A DNA stretch of 64,000 bases from an uncultured Lachnospiraceae bacterium (GCA_947626285.1 CANQRR010000006.1:31789-95788), one strand, 5' to 3'; shown: positions 8,010 to 17,435, numbered from the stretch's first letter. Notes: a model not told the origin generated them from the sequence alone. Program-made: numbers and translations.

Positions 8010-10139
8010 TTATGAGGCGGAACACAGCAATCGCTTCCGCAGGATATAGAACGGCGCGGGGCCGGTCTCGAGCACGAGGCGGTGGAACTCCTTCAGGGAG
8101 AAGCGCTCCCCCTGCGCCTGCTTCAGCTCATCGCGCAGAGAGCAGAAGTTCAGGCAGCCCACGTAATATTGCAGATAGTTCGCCGGGGCTTCGAGGATCG
8201 TACGGTACAGCGTTTCCGCTGTGTCGCCCCCGAAGCCGAGCTGCTCTAGGAACGCCCTGACCTGGTCGAGCGAGTAGCCGCGGTAGTGGATGCCGATGTC
8301 GAGCAGGGAGGCGAGGCCGAGCGTGAAGGAGCGGTTTCGCTGCGACAGGGCGGCGAGTGCCGGATCGTCCTCCCAGAGCGAGTAGGCATACATTTCGACA
8401 TAGGTGGCCCAGCCCTCCGTATATCCGCCGACGTCGAGCAGATTTCGCAGCAGATCCGGCTCCTGCGCGCTGAAGTAGACGGATTGGAACAGATGCCCCG
8501 GATACCCCTCGTGCGCGAGCGTCGTAAAGAGTTCGAGGTCGCTGTAATTGCTCGCCGGGTTGATATAGATGACATTATTTGTATAGTCGTCGATCGTGGG
8601 CGACAGATAAAAGGCGGGACTTAAGTAATCCTGCAGGGATTCGTGGACGTACTTGACCTGGCAGGATACGGCCGGGAGCAGCGGAAAATCCTGCGTGACT
8701 TTTTCGCGCAGATCCTCAAGCATCGCGGCGGGATCACCGGAGGCTCCGGTTCTTATGTCGGTACCTACGCTGTTTCCGGAAGCTGTGTCCATGCCGCCGG
8801 CATCAGACATTTCATCGGCGATGACGCTCTCCGAAGCCGGGATCGTGTCTGCCGAAGCGCTGTCGACATCCGCAGATGCATTGCGGGATTGCTTTTTCAC
8901 ACTGCCGATCCCGGTGATGACCGCATCCCACGCTTTGAGCGTCTGTTCCGGCAGTCCGGCCTGCCCGGCCGAACCCGCCGTAAGGCTGCTCCATGCCTCA
9001 ACCGTGGACGCAGGTTCACTTTCGTTTTCCGCCGCGCTGTCCTCCCAGGTGCCTTTCGCACTATTTCCAGCGTTAATTTCCGGGCGCTTCATCAGCTCGC
9101 GGATCGCTGTGAAATCTTCCACCATCTGTACTTTTACGGCCTCCTCGATCTCCTCGATCGAACGGTCGTCGCCGACGGTGGTCTTGACGAGCCAGCGGTA
9201 ATATTCTTTTCCTTTCGGATAGTAGCAAAGTCCCTGATCGTTCGTCCCGCTTTCGCAGAAGCGTTCAAGCGCTTTTATCATGGTCTCGTAGGCCGGGATC
9301 ACATAGCCGTTCAGGATTGACTGATTGCGGTTTTTGTAAGCAATTTTTTCGTCTGTGGTCAGGTTTTTCACGGCGTCGATCTTCTCATTGAAGATTTCGA
9401 TCAGGTAGTTGGATCCGGGATCTTCGATGAACTCTCTGCACTGGCTTATGACCTCCTTTGCGCAGGCGTCGCTCATGAAGAGCCCTTCCTCGGATTTCGC
9501 CTGTTCAAACGCCAGGATGGACGAGAAATAGTCCGGGACCTGGGAGAGAAGCGTCAGGTAGTCCTCAATGTCGTCTCTGGTCCGGAACGTATACTCCGCG
9601 AGCAGGACCGGAAGCTGCGCCTGAATGCCGAGCGTGGGACCAAGCGGTTCGTCGTAGAGCAGGTAATCGGCTCCTTCCAGCTCAGTTTCCAGACAGTCCC
9701 GGAAAATGTCGAAGGTGAGCTGATGCTTTTCGGAGAGCTTTTCATAGTCAAACGTCTCCAGCGTGTTCAGATAATTTTCCGCTGACGTGAGAGACTTCTT
9801 TCGCGCCCCGAGGCTGCCGTTCCCGAGCGTCACCTGTTTCTTGTCAAGCTTGTAGGCCGCGGGATCGGCGACCACATAGTGCCGGTTCAGCGTGTTGCTG
9901 TCCAGCTCCTCACGAAAGACCTGCTCCGTAAAGCGCTCGAATTTCCGGTCTTCGGAGAACAGGAAAGCAGGGAAAGAGTGGGCGACGCACAGCCGCGCCA
10001 CCAGAAAAAGCAAAACACATGCGAGCGCCGGAATGATAAGGAAGGAAAGCTTCCCGGCTCCGCCGCTTATTGCATTTTGCTTTTCTGTCTTCGCATTGTC
10101 TGCGGTTTGTGAATTGGTAAGGGATCGTACGGTGAACAT
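8010..10139 (-). CDS. Membrane-anchored DUF885 family zinc metallopeptidase-like protein
   Basis: 709 aa from the preferred start at 10139; an in-frame extension to 10373 exists but would overlap the metG promoter and leader. One N-terminal membrane segment (LSFLIIPALACVLLFLVARL, about residues 27-46) anchors it, with the body outside the cell. The DUF885 domain contains the metal motif HEGYPGHLFQ (H, E and a second H five residues on) and the downstream VGGYTEGWATYVEMYAY, which supplies the third ligand region. A low-complexity Ser/Ala/Asp-rich insert of about 120 residues interrupts the domain (nucleotides about 8,730-9,080). The substrate is unknown. Confidence 0.85.
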   Translation of the reverse strand: MFTVRSLTNSQTADNAKTEKQNAISGGAGKLSFLIIPALACVLLFLVARLCVAHSFPAFLFSEDRKFERFTEQVFREELDSNTLNRHYVVADPAAYKLDKKQVTLGNGSLGARKKSLTSAENYLNTLETFDYEKLSEKHQLTFDIFRDCLETELEGADYLLYDEPLGPTLGIQAQLPVLLAEYTFRTRDDIEDYLTLLSQVPDYFSSILAFEQAKSEEGLFMSDACAKEVISQCREFIEDPGSNYLIEIFNEKIDAVKNLTTDEKIAYKNRNQSILNGYVIPAYETMIKALERFCESGTNDQGLCYYPKGKEYYRWLVKTTVGDDRSIEEIEEAVKVQMVEDFTAIRELMKRPEINAGNSAKGTWEDSAAENESEPASTVEAWSSLTAGSAGQAGLPEQTLKAWDAVITGIGSVKKQSRNASADVDSASADTIPASESVIADEMSDAGGMDTASGNSVGTDIRTGASGDPAAMLEDLREKVTQDFPLLPAVSCQVKYVHESLQDYLSPAFYLSPTIDDYTNNVIYINPASNYSDLELFTTLAHEGYPGHLFQSVYFSAQEPDLLRNLLDVGGYTEGWATYVEMYAYSLWEDDPALAALSQRNRSFTLGLASLLDIGIHYRGYSLDQVRAFLEQLGFGGDTAETLYRTILEAPANYLQYYVGCLNFCSLRDELKQAQGERFSLKEFHRLVLETGPAPFYILRKRLLCSAS

Positions 10140-10200
10140 AAAACTTGCTCCGGGACATTCTCTTGGAACAAGTTTATGACGGGAAAAAAAGGAACATGCC

Positions 10201-10229
10201 TTGACAGTCAAATTCCGTTGTGGTAAGTT
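10201..10229 (+). promoter_or_regulatory. Promoter for metG
   Basis: Consensus TTGACA (10201-10206), 17-bp spacer, TAAGTT (10224-10229), giving a leader of roughly 90 nt before the metG start. Confidence 0.6.
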
Positions 10230-10276
10230 AGAGAACAGAATAACCCGGTGACGAAAAGAAGTGGCAGATTGATGCG

Positions 10277-10310
10277 TCCGTCTTCTTGTATAAGGAAGAT
10301 GGGTTTTTTT
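10277..10310 (+). terminator. Terminator-like hairpin in the metG leader (candidate attenuator)
   Basis: An 11-bp stem with three GU pairs (10277-10287 with 10293-10303), a 5-nt loop and seven T. It sits between the metG promoter and its AAGGAGG ribosome binding site, so transcripts must pass it to express metG. No T-box sequence (AGGGTGGNACCGCG-like) or S-box motif was found in the short leader, so the controlling signal is unknown. Confidence 0.65.
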
Positions 10311-10327
10311 ATTAAGGAGGAACAGAC

Positions 10328-12370
10328 ATGAGCAAACCGAAATATTATATGACGACGGCGATCGCTTACACATCGGGCAAGCCGCACATCGGCAACACCT
10401 ACGAGATCGTGCTCGCGGACAGCATTGCGCGCTTCCGCAGGGCGCAGGGCTACGACGTGTTTTTCCAGACCGGCACCGACGAACACGGTCAGAAGATTGA
10501 GCTGAAGGCTGCCGAGGCGGGCGTCACGCCGAAGGAGTTCGTGGACAATGTGGCAGGTGAGATCCGCCGCATCTGGGATCTGATGAACACGTCCTACGAC
10601 AAATTCATCCGTACGACCGATGCGGATCACGAGCGCCAGATCCAGAAGATGTTTAAGAAATTTTACGATCAGGGCGACATCTACAAAAGTGCGTACGAGG
10701 GGATGTACTGTACGCCCTGTGAGTCCTTCTGGACTGAGTCTCAGCTCGTGGACGGCAAGTGCCCGGACTGCGGGCGCGAGGTGAAGCCCGCGAGGGAAGA
10801 AGCGTACTTCTTCAAGATGAGCAAGTATGCGGACCGCCTGATCGAGCACATCAACACGCACCCGGAATTCATTCAGCCGGTGTCGCGCAAGAATGAGATG
10901 ATGAACAACTTCCTGCTCCCGGGCCTGCAGGACCTCTGCGTGTCCCGCACCTCGTTCAAGTGGGGCATCCCGGTGACTTTCGACGAGAAGCACGTCGTCT
11001 ACGTCTGGCTGGACGCGCTCTCGAACTACATCACCGGTATCGGCTACGACTGCGACGGAGAGAGCTCGGAGCAGTTCAAGAAAAACTGGCCGGCGGACCT
11101 GCATCTGATCGGCAAGGACATCATCCGCTTCCACACGATCTACTGGCCGATCTTCCTGATGGCGCTCGGGCTGCCGCTGCCGAAGCAGGTGTTCGGACAC
11201 CCGTGGCTGCTGCAAGGCGACGGCAAGATGAGCAAGTCGAAAGGCAATGTGCTCTACGCGGATGATCTCGTGGACGTCTTCGGCGTGGACGCCGTGCGCT
11301 ACTTCGTGCTGCACGAGATGCCGTTCGACAACGACGGCGTGATCTCCTGGGAGCTGATGGTGGAGCGCGTGAATTCCGACCTTGCGAACACGCTGGGCAA
11401 CCTCGTGAACCGCACGATCTCCATGACGAACAAATATTTCGGCGGCGTGGTGGAGAACCGCGGCGCGGCGGAACCGGTCGACGAGGAGCTGAAGGCGCTG
11501 GCGCTGGCGGTGCCGGGCACGGTGAGCAGGAAGATGGACGATCTGCGCGTCGCGGACGCGATCACCGAGATCTTCACATTGTTCAAGCGCTGCAATAAAT
11601 ATATTGACGAGACGATGCCGTGGGCGCTCGCGAAGGACGAGACGAAGCAGGACCGCCTCGCGACCGTCCTCTACAACCTGACCGAATGCATCTCAATCGG
11701 CGCGTCTTTGCTCGAAGCGTTTATGCCGGAGACTTCAGAGAAGATCCTCGCGCAGCTGAACGCGCGCAAGCGTTCGCTTGACGAGATGGCGCAGTATGGC
11801 CTGTACGAATCCGGTATAAAGGTGACGGAAAAGCCGGAGATCCTCTTCGCGCGTCTCGATCTGAAGGAGGTTTTGGCGAAGGCGGAGGAGATCGCGAAGG
11901 CGCAGGCCGCGCAGAACGCGGCGGAGGAGGCTGCGAAAGGCGGCGCGGACGGACAGAAAAAGGACGCGGGTGCTGAAAAGTGCGCTTGCGATCATGCCGC
12001 GGATGCAGATGAGGCAGAGGCCGTAATTGACTTGGAGCCGAAGGCGGAGATCACTTACGACGACTTCGCGAAGCTGCAGTTCCAGGTGGGCGAGATCATC
12101 GCCTGCGAGGAGGTGCCGAAGTCGCGCAAGCTGCTCTGCTCACAGGTGAAGATCGGCAGCCAGGTGCGCCAGATCGTGTCTGGCATCAAGGCGCACTACA
12201 CGGCGGAGGAGATGGTCGGCAAGAAGGTTATGGTGCTGACGAACCTGAAGCCTGCCACGCTCGCGGGTGTGAAATCGGAAGGCATGATTCTCTGCGCGGA
12301 GGATGCGGACGGCAAACTTTCCCTGGTGGTGCCGGAGCGCGCGATGCCGGCCGGGGCGGAGATCTGCTGA
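10328..12370 (+). CDS. metG: Methionyl-tRNA synthetase
   Basis: Charges tRNA-Met with methionine in the cytoplasm. 680 aa with the class-I signatures HIGN near residue 22 (TSGKPHIGNTYE) and KMSKSKGN near residue 302. A zinc knuckle of the CxxC type is at about residues 131-153 (CTPC then CPDC). The anticodon-binding domain follows. The C-terminus, after an Ala/Lys-rich linker (about 515-570), is an EMAP-II-like tRNA-binding domain (DDFAKLQFQVGEI to the end), as in dimeric bacterial MetRS. The start has AAGGAGG eight bases upstream. Expression is probably controlled by the promoter and hairpin leader described separately. Confidence 0.97.
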   Translation: MSKPKYYMTTAIAYTSGKPHIGNTYEIVLADSIARFRRAQGYDVFFQTGTDEHGQKIELKAAEAGVTPKEFVDNVAGEIRRIWDLMNTSYDKFIRTTDADHERQIQKMFKKFYDQGDIYKSAYEGMYCTPCESFWTESQLVDGKCPDCGREVKPAREEAYFFKMSKYADRLIEHINTHPEFIQPVSRKNEMMNNFLLPGLQDLCVSRTSFKWGIPVTFDEKHVVYVWLDALSNYITGIGYDCDGESSEQFKKNWPADLHLIGKDIIRFHTIYWPIFLMALGLPLPKQVFGHPWLLQGDGKMSKSKGNVLYADDLVDVFGVDAVRYFVLHEMPFDNDGVISWELMVERVNSDLANTLGNLVNRTISMTNKYFGGVVENRGAAEPVDEELKALALAVPGTVSRKMDDLRVADAITEIFTLFKRCNKYIDETMPWALAKDETKQDRLATVLYNLTECISIGASLLEAFMPETSEKILAQLNARKRSLDEMAQYGLYESGIKVTEKPEILFARLDLKEVLAKAEEIAKAQAAQNAAEEAAKGGADGQKKDAGAEKCACDHAADADEAEAVIDLEPKAEITYDDFAKLQFQVGEIIACEEVPKSRKLLCSQVKIGSQVRQIVSGIKAHYTAEEMVGKKVMVLTNLKPATLAGVKSEGMILCAEDADGKLSLVVPERAMPAGAEIC

Positions 12371-12468
12371 GTCCATGTTCCTTTCACATGGAATGCGCGG
12401 TTCGGGTGTGTACGCGACTGCGATGCAATGAATCCTATATACAAACGCATCGAATGGAGCTGATCCGT

Positions 12469-13827
12469 ATGGACAGAAATGAAGTTCAATATAAGAAAAT
12501 GACAGAACAGCCGGTCTCCCGGCTGATTCTGTCTCTCGCGGTGCCGACGATCATCAGCATGATGGTCACCGGCATTTATAATACCGCGGATACATACTTT
12601 GTATCGCAGCTCGGGACCAGCGCGTCCGGAGCGGTGGGAATCGTGATGTCCCTGATGGGCCTGATCCAGTCGTCCGGTTTTTTGATCGGTATGGGCGCCG
12701 GGAGCTGGATGTCGCGGCTTCTGGGCGAAAAGAAAGATCAGGAGGCGTCCCAGGTGGCGGCCAGCGGTTTCTACTGTTCGCTCGTCTTCGGCCTGCTGAT
12801 CGCGGTGCTCGGAACGGTCTTTCTGCATCCCATCGTAAAGCTGCTGGGCGCAACAGAGACGATACAGCCTTACGCGATGGATTACGCGCGGTATATCCTG
12901 TACGCCGCGCCGTTTCTGATTGCTTCGCTGACCCTGAACAAGATGCTGTGCGCGGAGGGCAAGGCGCGGTTTGCGATGATTGGGATCGCATCAGGCGGCA
13001 TTCTGAACATCATACTCGATCCGATCTTTATCTTTACGTTTCATCTGGGGATCGCCGGGGCTGCGATCGCCACGGCGCTGAGCCAGGTCTTCGGATTTCT
13101 GGTGCTTCTGTACATGTTCGTGAGCGGACGGACGATTGCGAAGTTGGGGATCCGCTTTGCGGCGCGGACTCCGCGGCGCTATGTGCAGATCATGAAGTTC
13201 GGACTGCCGTCGTTTTTCCGGCAGGGACTTGCCAGCGTGGCGATGATCGCGCTGAACATACAGGCCGCGCAGTATGGGGACGCGGCGGTGTCCGCGATGG
13301 CGATCGTGGGAAAGGTATTCATGCTGATCTTCTCGGCGGTCATCGGTTTCGGGCAGGGCTATCAGCCTGTGGCCGGGTACAACTACGGCGCGAAGATCTA
13401 CGACCGCGTGAAACGGGCGTTTCTTTTCATGACCTGCGGGGCGACGGCTTTCATAGCCGTGGCCGCCGTGGCCGGTTATCTGACTGCGCCGCAGATCATA
13501 CGGCTGTTTATCGACAGCGACCCGGAGGTCATCCGCATCGGCACGGCGACCATGCGCCTGCAATGTCTCGCGCTGCCGCTGCAGCCGCTGACGGTCTGCT
13601 GTAATATGACGTTTCAGAGCCTTGGGAAGTCTGCTGTCGCCACATTCCTGGCTTCGGCGAGGCAGGGCTATGTGTTCCTGCCGCTGATCCTTCTCCTGCC
13701 GCGGCTGATCGGGCTGCCCGGCGTGGAGCTGGCGCAGCCGATCGCGGACGCAGTCACGTTTTTTATCTGCATCCCGTTCGTGGTGTCGTTCTTCAGGGAG
13801 TTGAACAAAAACGGCGCCCAAGCTTGA
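12469..13827 (+). CDS. MATE family efflux transporter
   Basis: 452-aa multidrug/toxic-compound extrusion pump with about 12 membrane segments. The N-terminus has the family pattern EQPVSRLILSLAVPTIISMMVTGIYNTADTYFVSQLGTSA, split here only by segment boundaries, and the second half repeats the pattern (GLPSFFRQGLASVAMIALN). MATE pumps exchange Na+ or H+ for cationic compounds. The start at 12469 is chosen for its TGGAG ribosome binding site; an in-frame ATG lies further upstream at 12388. The gene begins about 100 bp after metG with no obvious terminator, so co-transcription is possible. The substrate is unknown. Confidence 0.9.
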   Translation: MDRNEVQYKKMTEQPVSRLILSLAVPTIISMMVTGIYNTADTYFVSQLGTSASGAVGIVMSLMGLIQSSGFLIGMGAGSWMSRLLGEKKDQEASQVAASGFYCSLVFGLLIAVLGTVFLHPIVKLLGATETIQPYAMDYARYILYAAPFLIASLTLNKMLCAEGKARFAMIGIASGGILNIILDPIFIFTFHLGIAGAAIATALSQVFGFLVLLYMFVSGRTIAKLGIRFAARTPRRYVQIMKFGLPSFFRQGLASVAMIALNIQAAQYGDAAVSAMAIVGKVFMLIFSAVIGFGQGYQPVAGYNYGAKIYDRVKRAFLFMTCGATAFIAVAAVAGYLTAPQIIRLFIDSDPEVIRIGTATMRLQCLALPLQPLTVCCNMTFQSLGKSAVATFLASARQGYVFLPLILLLPRLIGLPGVELAQPIADAVTFFICIPFVVSFFRELNKNGAQA

Positions 13828-13936
13828 CACTATGCGGGATATTTCCTAAAATGAATCGGGAATTTGCCGCTTATAAAAACAGATAGATTTGAGGTCTCAG
13901 GACAAAAATTTGATCGAAGGAGGAACAGAAAACAGT

Positions 13937-15346
13937 ATGGAACGGAAAAATGCATGGACGACTTACAGTGAGGAGCAGCTTCTGGAGCTTAGGAAGCTCA
14001 CAGACGCCTACAAGGCGTTTCTGGACGCCGGAAAGACGGAGCGCGAGTGCGTGAAGGAGGCTGTGAAGCTCGCCGAGGCGCAGGGCTATGTGCGCATTGA
14101 CAAAGCGCGGAAGGACGGAAAGAAGCTTACGGCGGGAGATAAGGTCTACGCAGTGTGTATGGGGAAAATGATGGCGCTGTTCCACATCGGCGAGAAGCCG
14201 CTCGAGGAGGGTATGCGCATCCTCGGGGCGCACGTCGACTCTCCGCGCCTGGATCTGAAGCAGAACCCGCTGTATGAGGACACGGATCTGGCGTATCTGG
14301 ACACGCATTATTACGGCGGCGTGAAGAAATATCAGTGGGTGACGATCCCGCTCGCGATCCACGGCGTCGTCGCGAAGAAGGACGGAACTCTGGTCGACGT
14401 CTGCATCGGTGAGAAGGAAGACGACCCGGTCGTCTTCGTCTCGGATCTTCTGATCCACCTTGCCGGGGAGCAGTTGGAGAAGAAGGCGCGCCTCGTCATT
14501 GAGGGTGAGAATCTCGATATCCTGATCGGGAGCCGTCCGGCTCCGGAAAAGGACGGAAAAGCGGAGGAAGAGGAGAAGAAGCAGAAGGAGGCCGTGAAGG
14601 CAAATATTCTGGCGATCCTCGAGGAGAAATATGGGATGGAAGAGGAGGATTTCCTCTCCGCGGAGCTGGAGATCGTCCCGGCGGACAAGGCAAGGGATTG
14701 CGGACTTGACCGCAGCATGATTCTCTCCTATGGGCAGGACGACCGCGTCTGCGCGTACACTTCGCTCGCGGCGCAGCTCGACACGCAGACGCAGGCGTAC
14801 ACCTGTTGCTGTCTGCTCGTGGACAAGGAGGAGATCGGCAGCGTCGGCGCGACCGGGATGCAGTCCAGATTCTTTGAGAACACGGTGGCGGAGCTCATGG
14901 AGCTTACCGGGGCATACAGCGAGCTTGGGCTGCGCAGGTGCTTGAGTTCCTGCCGCATGCTCTCGTCGGACGTGAGCGCGGCGTTTGATCCGCTGTACGC
15001 GTCCTATTTTGAGAAGCGCAACAGCGCATACTTTGGCAAGGGTCTGGTGTTCAACAAATACACCGGCTCCCGCGGAAAGAGCGGAAGCAACGACGCGAAC
15101 GCGGAGTATATGGCGAAGATCCGCGCGATCTTCGACCGGCACGGGGTAGCGTTCCAGACCGCGGAGCTCGGCAAGGTGGACGTCGGCGGCGGCGGAACGA
15201 TTGCGTACATCTCCGCGCTGTACGGGATGGAGGTCATTGACAGCGGCGTCGCGGTGCTGAACATGCACGCGCCGATGGAGGTCACGAGCAAAGCGGACGT
15301 CTACGAGGCGTACCGCGGTTACAAGGCGTTTTTACAGGAAGCATAG
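13937..15346 (+). CDS. M18 family zinc aminopeptidase
   Basis: 469-aa cytosolic metallo-aminopeptidase releasing N-terminal residues from peptides. Visible M18 signatures are GAHVDSPRLDL (first metal His and Asp), DKEEIGSVGATG (catalytic and metal Glu), SCRMLSSDVSAAFDP and the C-terminal metal His in NMHAPMEV. The start at 13937 follows AAGGAGG; an upstream in-frame codon at 13889 is less likely. A Lys/Glu-rich stretch (about residues 200-225) may be a surface insertion. It has no operon partner: it is followed by a 265-bp intergenic region holding the NiCo riboswitch. Confidence 0.92.
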   Translation: MERKNAWTTYSEEQLLELRKLTDAYKAFLDAGKTERECVKEAVKLAEAQGYVRIDKARKDGKKLTAGDKVYAVCMGKMMALFHIGEKPLEEGMRILGAHVDSPRLDLKQNPLYEDTDLAYLDTHYYGGVKKYQWVTIPLAIHGVVAKKDGTLVDVCIGEKEDDPVVFVSDLLIHLAGEQLEKKARLVIEGENLDILIGSRPAPEKDGKAEEEEKKQKEAVKANILAILEEKYGMEEEDFLSAELEIVPADKARDCGLDRSMILSYGQDDRVCAYTSLAAQLDTQTQAYTCCCLLVDKEEIGSVGATGMQSRFFENTVAELMELTGAYSELGLRRCLSSCRMLSSDVSAAFDPLYASYFEKRNSAYFGKGLVFNKYTGSRGKSGSNDANAEYMAKIRAIFDRHGVAFQTAELGKVDVGGGGTIAYISALYGMEVIDSGVAVLNMHAPMEVTSKADVYEAYRGYKAFLQEA

Positions 15347-15406
15347 TATATCCGGAAGAAGCCGCAAGGTTAGTTAAGGCAACATAAAGTTAGTCTGTGT
15401 TACATC

Positions 15407-15435
15407 TTGACAAGAACTCGGGCAGCTGATATTCT
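15407..15435 (+). promoter_or_regulatory. Promoter of the NiCo riboswitch/CDF transcript
   Basis: TTGACA (15407-15412), 17-bp spacer and TATTCT (15430-15435). Initiation near 15442 would place the whole riboswitch in the transcript. Confidence 0.6.
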
Positions 15436-15473
15436 TTTAGAAATATTTGTGTTGCATTATGACTACAGTATAA

Positions 15474-15549
15474 ACTGAGCAGGCAAACGGCAGGAGCCGT
15501 CTGGCCGGGTCTTCACGGACAGTGGATGAGAGAGCATCTGCGGGACAGT
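15474..15549 (+). promoter_or_regulatory. NiCo (czcD-type) riboswitch aptamer
   Basis: The conserved blocks of the nickel/cobalt riboswitch appear in order: ACTGAGCAGGCAA (from 15474), GCCGGG in the middle, and GGGACAGT at 15542-15549. The ends pair (ACTG with CAGT, P1), ACGGC and GCCGT form an internal stem, and GTGGATG pairs with CATCTGC. The known class senses Co2+ and Ni2+ and usually switches on metal exporters; a CDF exporter gene follows directly at 15611, which supports the call strongly. Confidence 0.88.
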
Positions 15550-15580
15550 AAATGATGAGTGTTCCGCAGATGCTTTTTAT
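15533..15580 (+). terminator. Riboswitch expression-platform terminator
   Basis: Eleven-bp stem (15533-15543 AGCATCTGCGG with 15564-15574) followed by TTTTTATTT. Its 5' arm overlaps the last aptamer stem and the first bases of the conserved GGGACAGT block, so aptamer folding and terminator folding are mutually exclusive. Metal binding is therefore expected to prevent termination and turn the exporter on. Confidence 0.8.
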
Positions 15581-15610
15581 TTCATATGATACAGAGACAA
15601 GGGGATCGGT

Positions 15611-16513
15611 ATGGGGAAGTTAAGAGTGAAGGAAAAGAATATCAGCGCGATGGAGCAGACGGCCATGCGCGTGTCGAGACTCAGCATCGCGGTGAATCTG
15701 CTGCTCTCTGTCGCGAAGCTGGCGGCCGGGATCCTAGCATCCTCCGGCGCGATGATCTCCGACGCGGTCCACTCCGCTTCGGATGTGTTCAGCACGATCC
15801 TTGTCATGGTGGGGATCCGCCTTTCGGGAAAGGAGGCGGACCGGGAGCATCCGTACGGGCATGAACGCATGGAGTGTGTCGCGGCGATCCTGCTCGCGGC
15901 GGTGCTCGCGGTCACCGGCTGGGAGATTGGGCTGTCCGGACTTAAGAAGATCATAGCCGGACATTATGAGGAGATTGCGATTCCCGGCGTTCTGGCGCTG
16001 GCGGCGGCTGTGGTCTCTGTCGTGGTCAAAGAGGGGATGTACTGGTACACGCGGTTTTACGCGAAGAAGATTAACTCTTCCGCGCTCATGGCGGACGCCT
16101 GGCATCACCGCTCCGACTCGCTCTCGTCAGTCGGCGCGTTTGTCGGCATTCTTTGCGCGCGCCTGGGATTTCCGGTGATGGACCCGATCGCGAGCGTTGT
16201 GATCTGTCTGTTCATCTTGAAGGCGGCGTACGATATCTTCCGGGACGCAATCGACAAGATGCTGGACACGGCCTGCGATCCGGAGCTGGAGGCGCAGCTG
16301 CGGGAGTTTGTGCTGAGACAGCAGGGCGTGCAGGGCGTCGATCTGCTGCGCACGAGGACATTCGGCAGCAGGATCTACGTGGACGTCGACATCACAGCAG
16401 ACGGGAACATGACGCTGCGCGAGGCGCACGGGATCGCGGAGCGCGTGCACGAGGGGATTGAGAAGGAGTTCGATCAGGTGAAGCACATCATGGTACATGT
16501 GAACCCGTGCTGA
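15611..16513 (+). CDS. Cation diffusion facilitator family metal exporter (probable Ni/Co)
   Basis: 300-aa membrane transporter of the CDF family with about six membrane helices in the first 210 residues and a cytoplasmic C-terminal domain. The transport-site residues are visible as the HSASD-type motif in helix 2 (DAVHSASDVFSTILV) and the HxxxD motif in helix 5 (DAWHHRSDSLSSVG). The C-terminal domain (from about residue 215) ends with KHIMVHVNPC, carrying the His residues typical of CDF metal-sensing domains. Regulation by the NiCo riboswitch upstream argues that the physiological substrate is Co2+/Ni2+ rather than Zn2+ (inference from known riboswitch targets). Confidence 0.92.
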   Translation: MGKLRVKEKNISAMEQTAMRVSRLSIAVNLLLSVAKLAAGILASSGAMISDAVHSASDVFSTILVMVGIRLSGKEADREHPYGHERMECVAAILLAAVLAVTGWEIGLSGLKKIIAGHYEEIAIPGVLALAAAVVSVVVKEGMYWYTRFYAKKINSSALMADAWHHRSDSLSSVGAFVGILCARLGFPVMDPIASVVICLFILKAAYDIFRDAIDKMLDTACDPELEAQLREFVLRQQGVQGVDLLRTRTFGSRIYVDVDITADGNMTLREAHGIAERVHEGIEKEFDQVKHIMVHVNPC

Positions 16514-16682
16514 GACGAAGAGACTCCGGAGCTTCGCGCACAGTGCGCCTGGTGCGGATCCTTTTTAAGGGACAGGAAATGAATTTGTAACAAAAAGTAA
16601 GAAACCGCAGGCATGGACAATTGCATGTTCGACCCGGGATTTTCATATAGTTTAGGTAAGAACACCCGGGGCGGATCTGAAC

Positions 16683-17420
16683 ATGATGGAGAAAGAAATT
16701 TATTTTGCGTGGTACCGTTTGAGGGGACTGGGCCTGGTGTGCTTGTGTTCCTTCGTATTTTTTTTCGGAGCGTATCTGGCGAACCAAAGAAGCATCGCGG
16801 TGAGCGGGCCGGCGGGCGCGCAGACCATGCCGGTCGACTGCGTAAAACGTGACGACAACAAACTGGCGTTGAGCTTTGACGTGACGGGAGGATGCGGCAG
16901 CGTGCAGGTGCTTTTGAATATTCTGGAGAAATATGGGGCGAAGGCGACGTTTTTCGTGACGGAGAGTTGGATGGACGCGCATCCGGAGGAGGCGAAGCGC
17001 ATCGTGAGCGACGGGCACGACCTCGGATGCCGCGGTACGGATCGCGAGAGTATGGCGGGCCTGCCGAAAGAGGAGATGAAAAAGACTTTGCGCTCAGCTC
17101 AGGACAGGGCGAAAGCGCTGACCGGAGCCAGGATGGGTCTGTTTCGCGCGCCGTACGGGGAGTACGACAGCGCGCTGATCGGGGCGGCGACTGCCGAAGG
17201 GCTCCTGCCCGTCCGCTGGAGCGTGGACTCGGAGGACTGGAAGGATTACGGGGTCGAATCCATCGTAAAGAAGGTGACGGAACATCCGGATCTGGGCGCC
17301 GGAGCGATCATCCGGATGCATGGCGGCGCCAGCCACACGGCCCATGCGCTGGAGTCGATCGTTACAAAACTCCAGGCGCAAGGCTATGAGCTGACGCCGG
17401 TCTCAAAGCTGGTCAAATAA
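16683..17420 (+). CDS. PdaB-like polysaccharide deacetylase family protein
   Basis: 245-aa protein with one N-terminal membrane segment (about residues 14-35) and an extracytoplasmic NodB-fold domain. As in Bacillus PdaB, the canonical metal triad is absent: the usual FDDG is SFDVTGG, and the HxxxH region is HDLGCRGTDR. The fold motifs KATFFVTESW, FRAPYGEYD and the late IRMHGG are preserved. PdaB is a late-sporulation protein needed for spore stability, so a sporulation role is plausible but not shown. The start could be 16683 or the next codon, 16686; no strong ribosome binding site decides between them. Confidence 0.78.
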   Translation: MMEKEIYFAWYRLRGLGLVCLCSFVFFFGAYLANQRSIAVSGPAGAQTMPVDCVKRDDNKLALSFDVTGGCGSVQVLLNILEKYGAKATFFVTESWMDAHPEEAKRIVSDGHDLGCRGTDRESMAGLPKEEMKKTLRSAQDRAKALTGARMGLFRAPYGEYDSALIGAATAEGLLPVRWSVDSEDWKDYGVESIVKKVTEHPDLGAGAIIRMHGGASHTAHALESIVTKLQAQGYELTPVSKLVK

Positions 17421-17435
17421 TATTTGCGTTTCTTT

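Noticed and set aside
10140..10327. T-box or S-box riboswitch before metG
   Set aside because: No AGGGTGG-type T-box sequence, specifier loop length or SAM-I core was visible in about 90 nt of leader.
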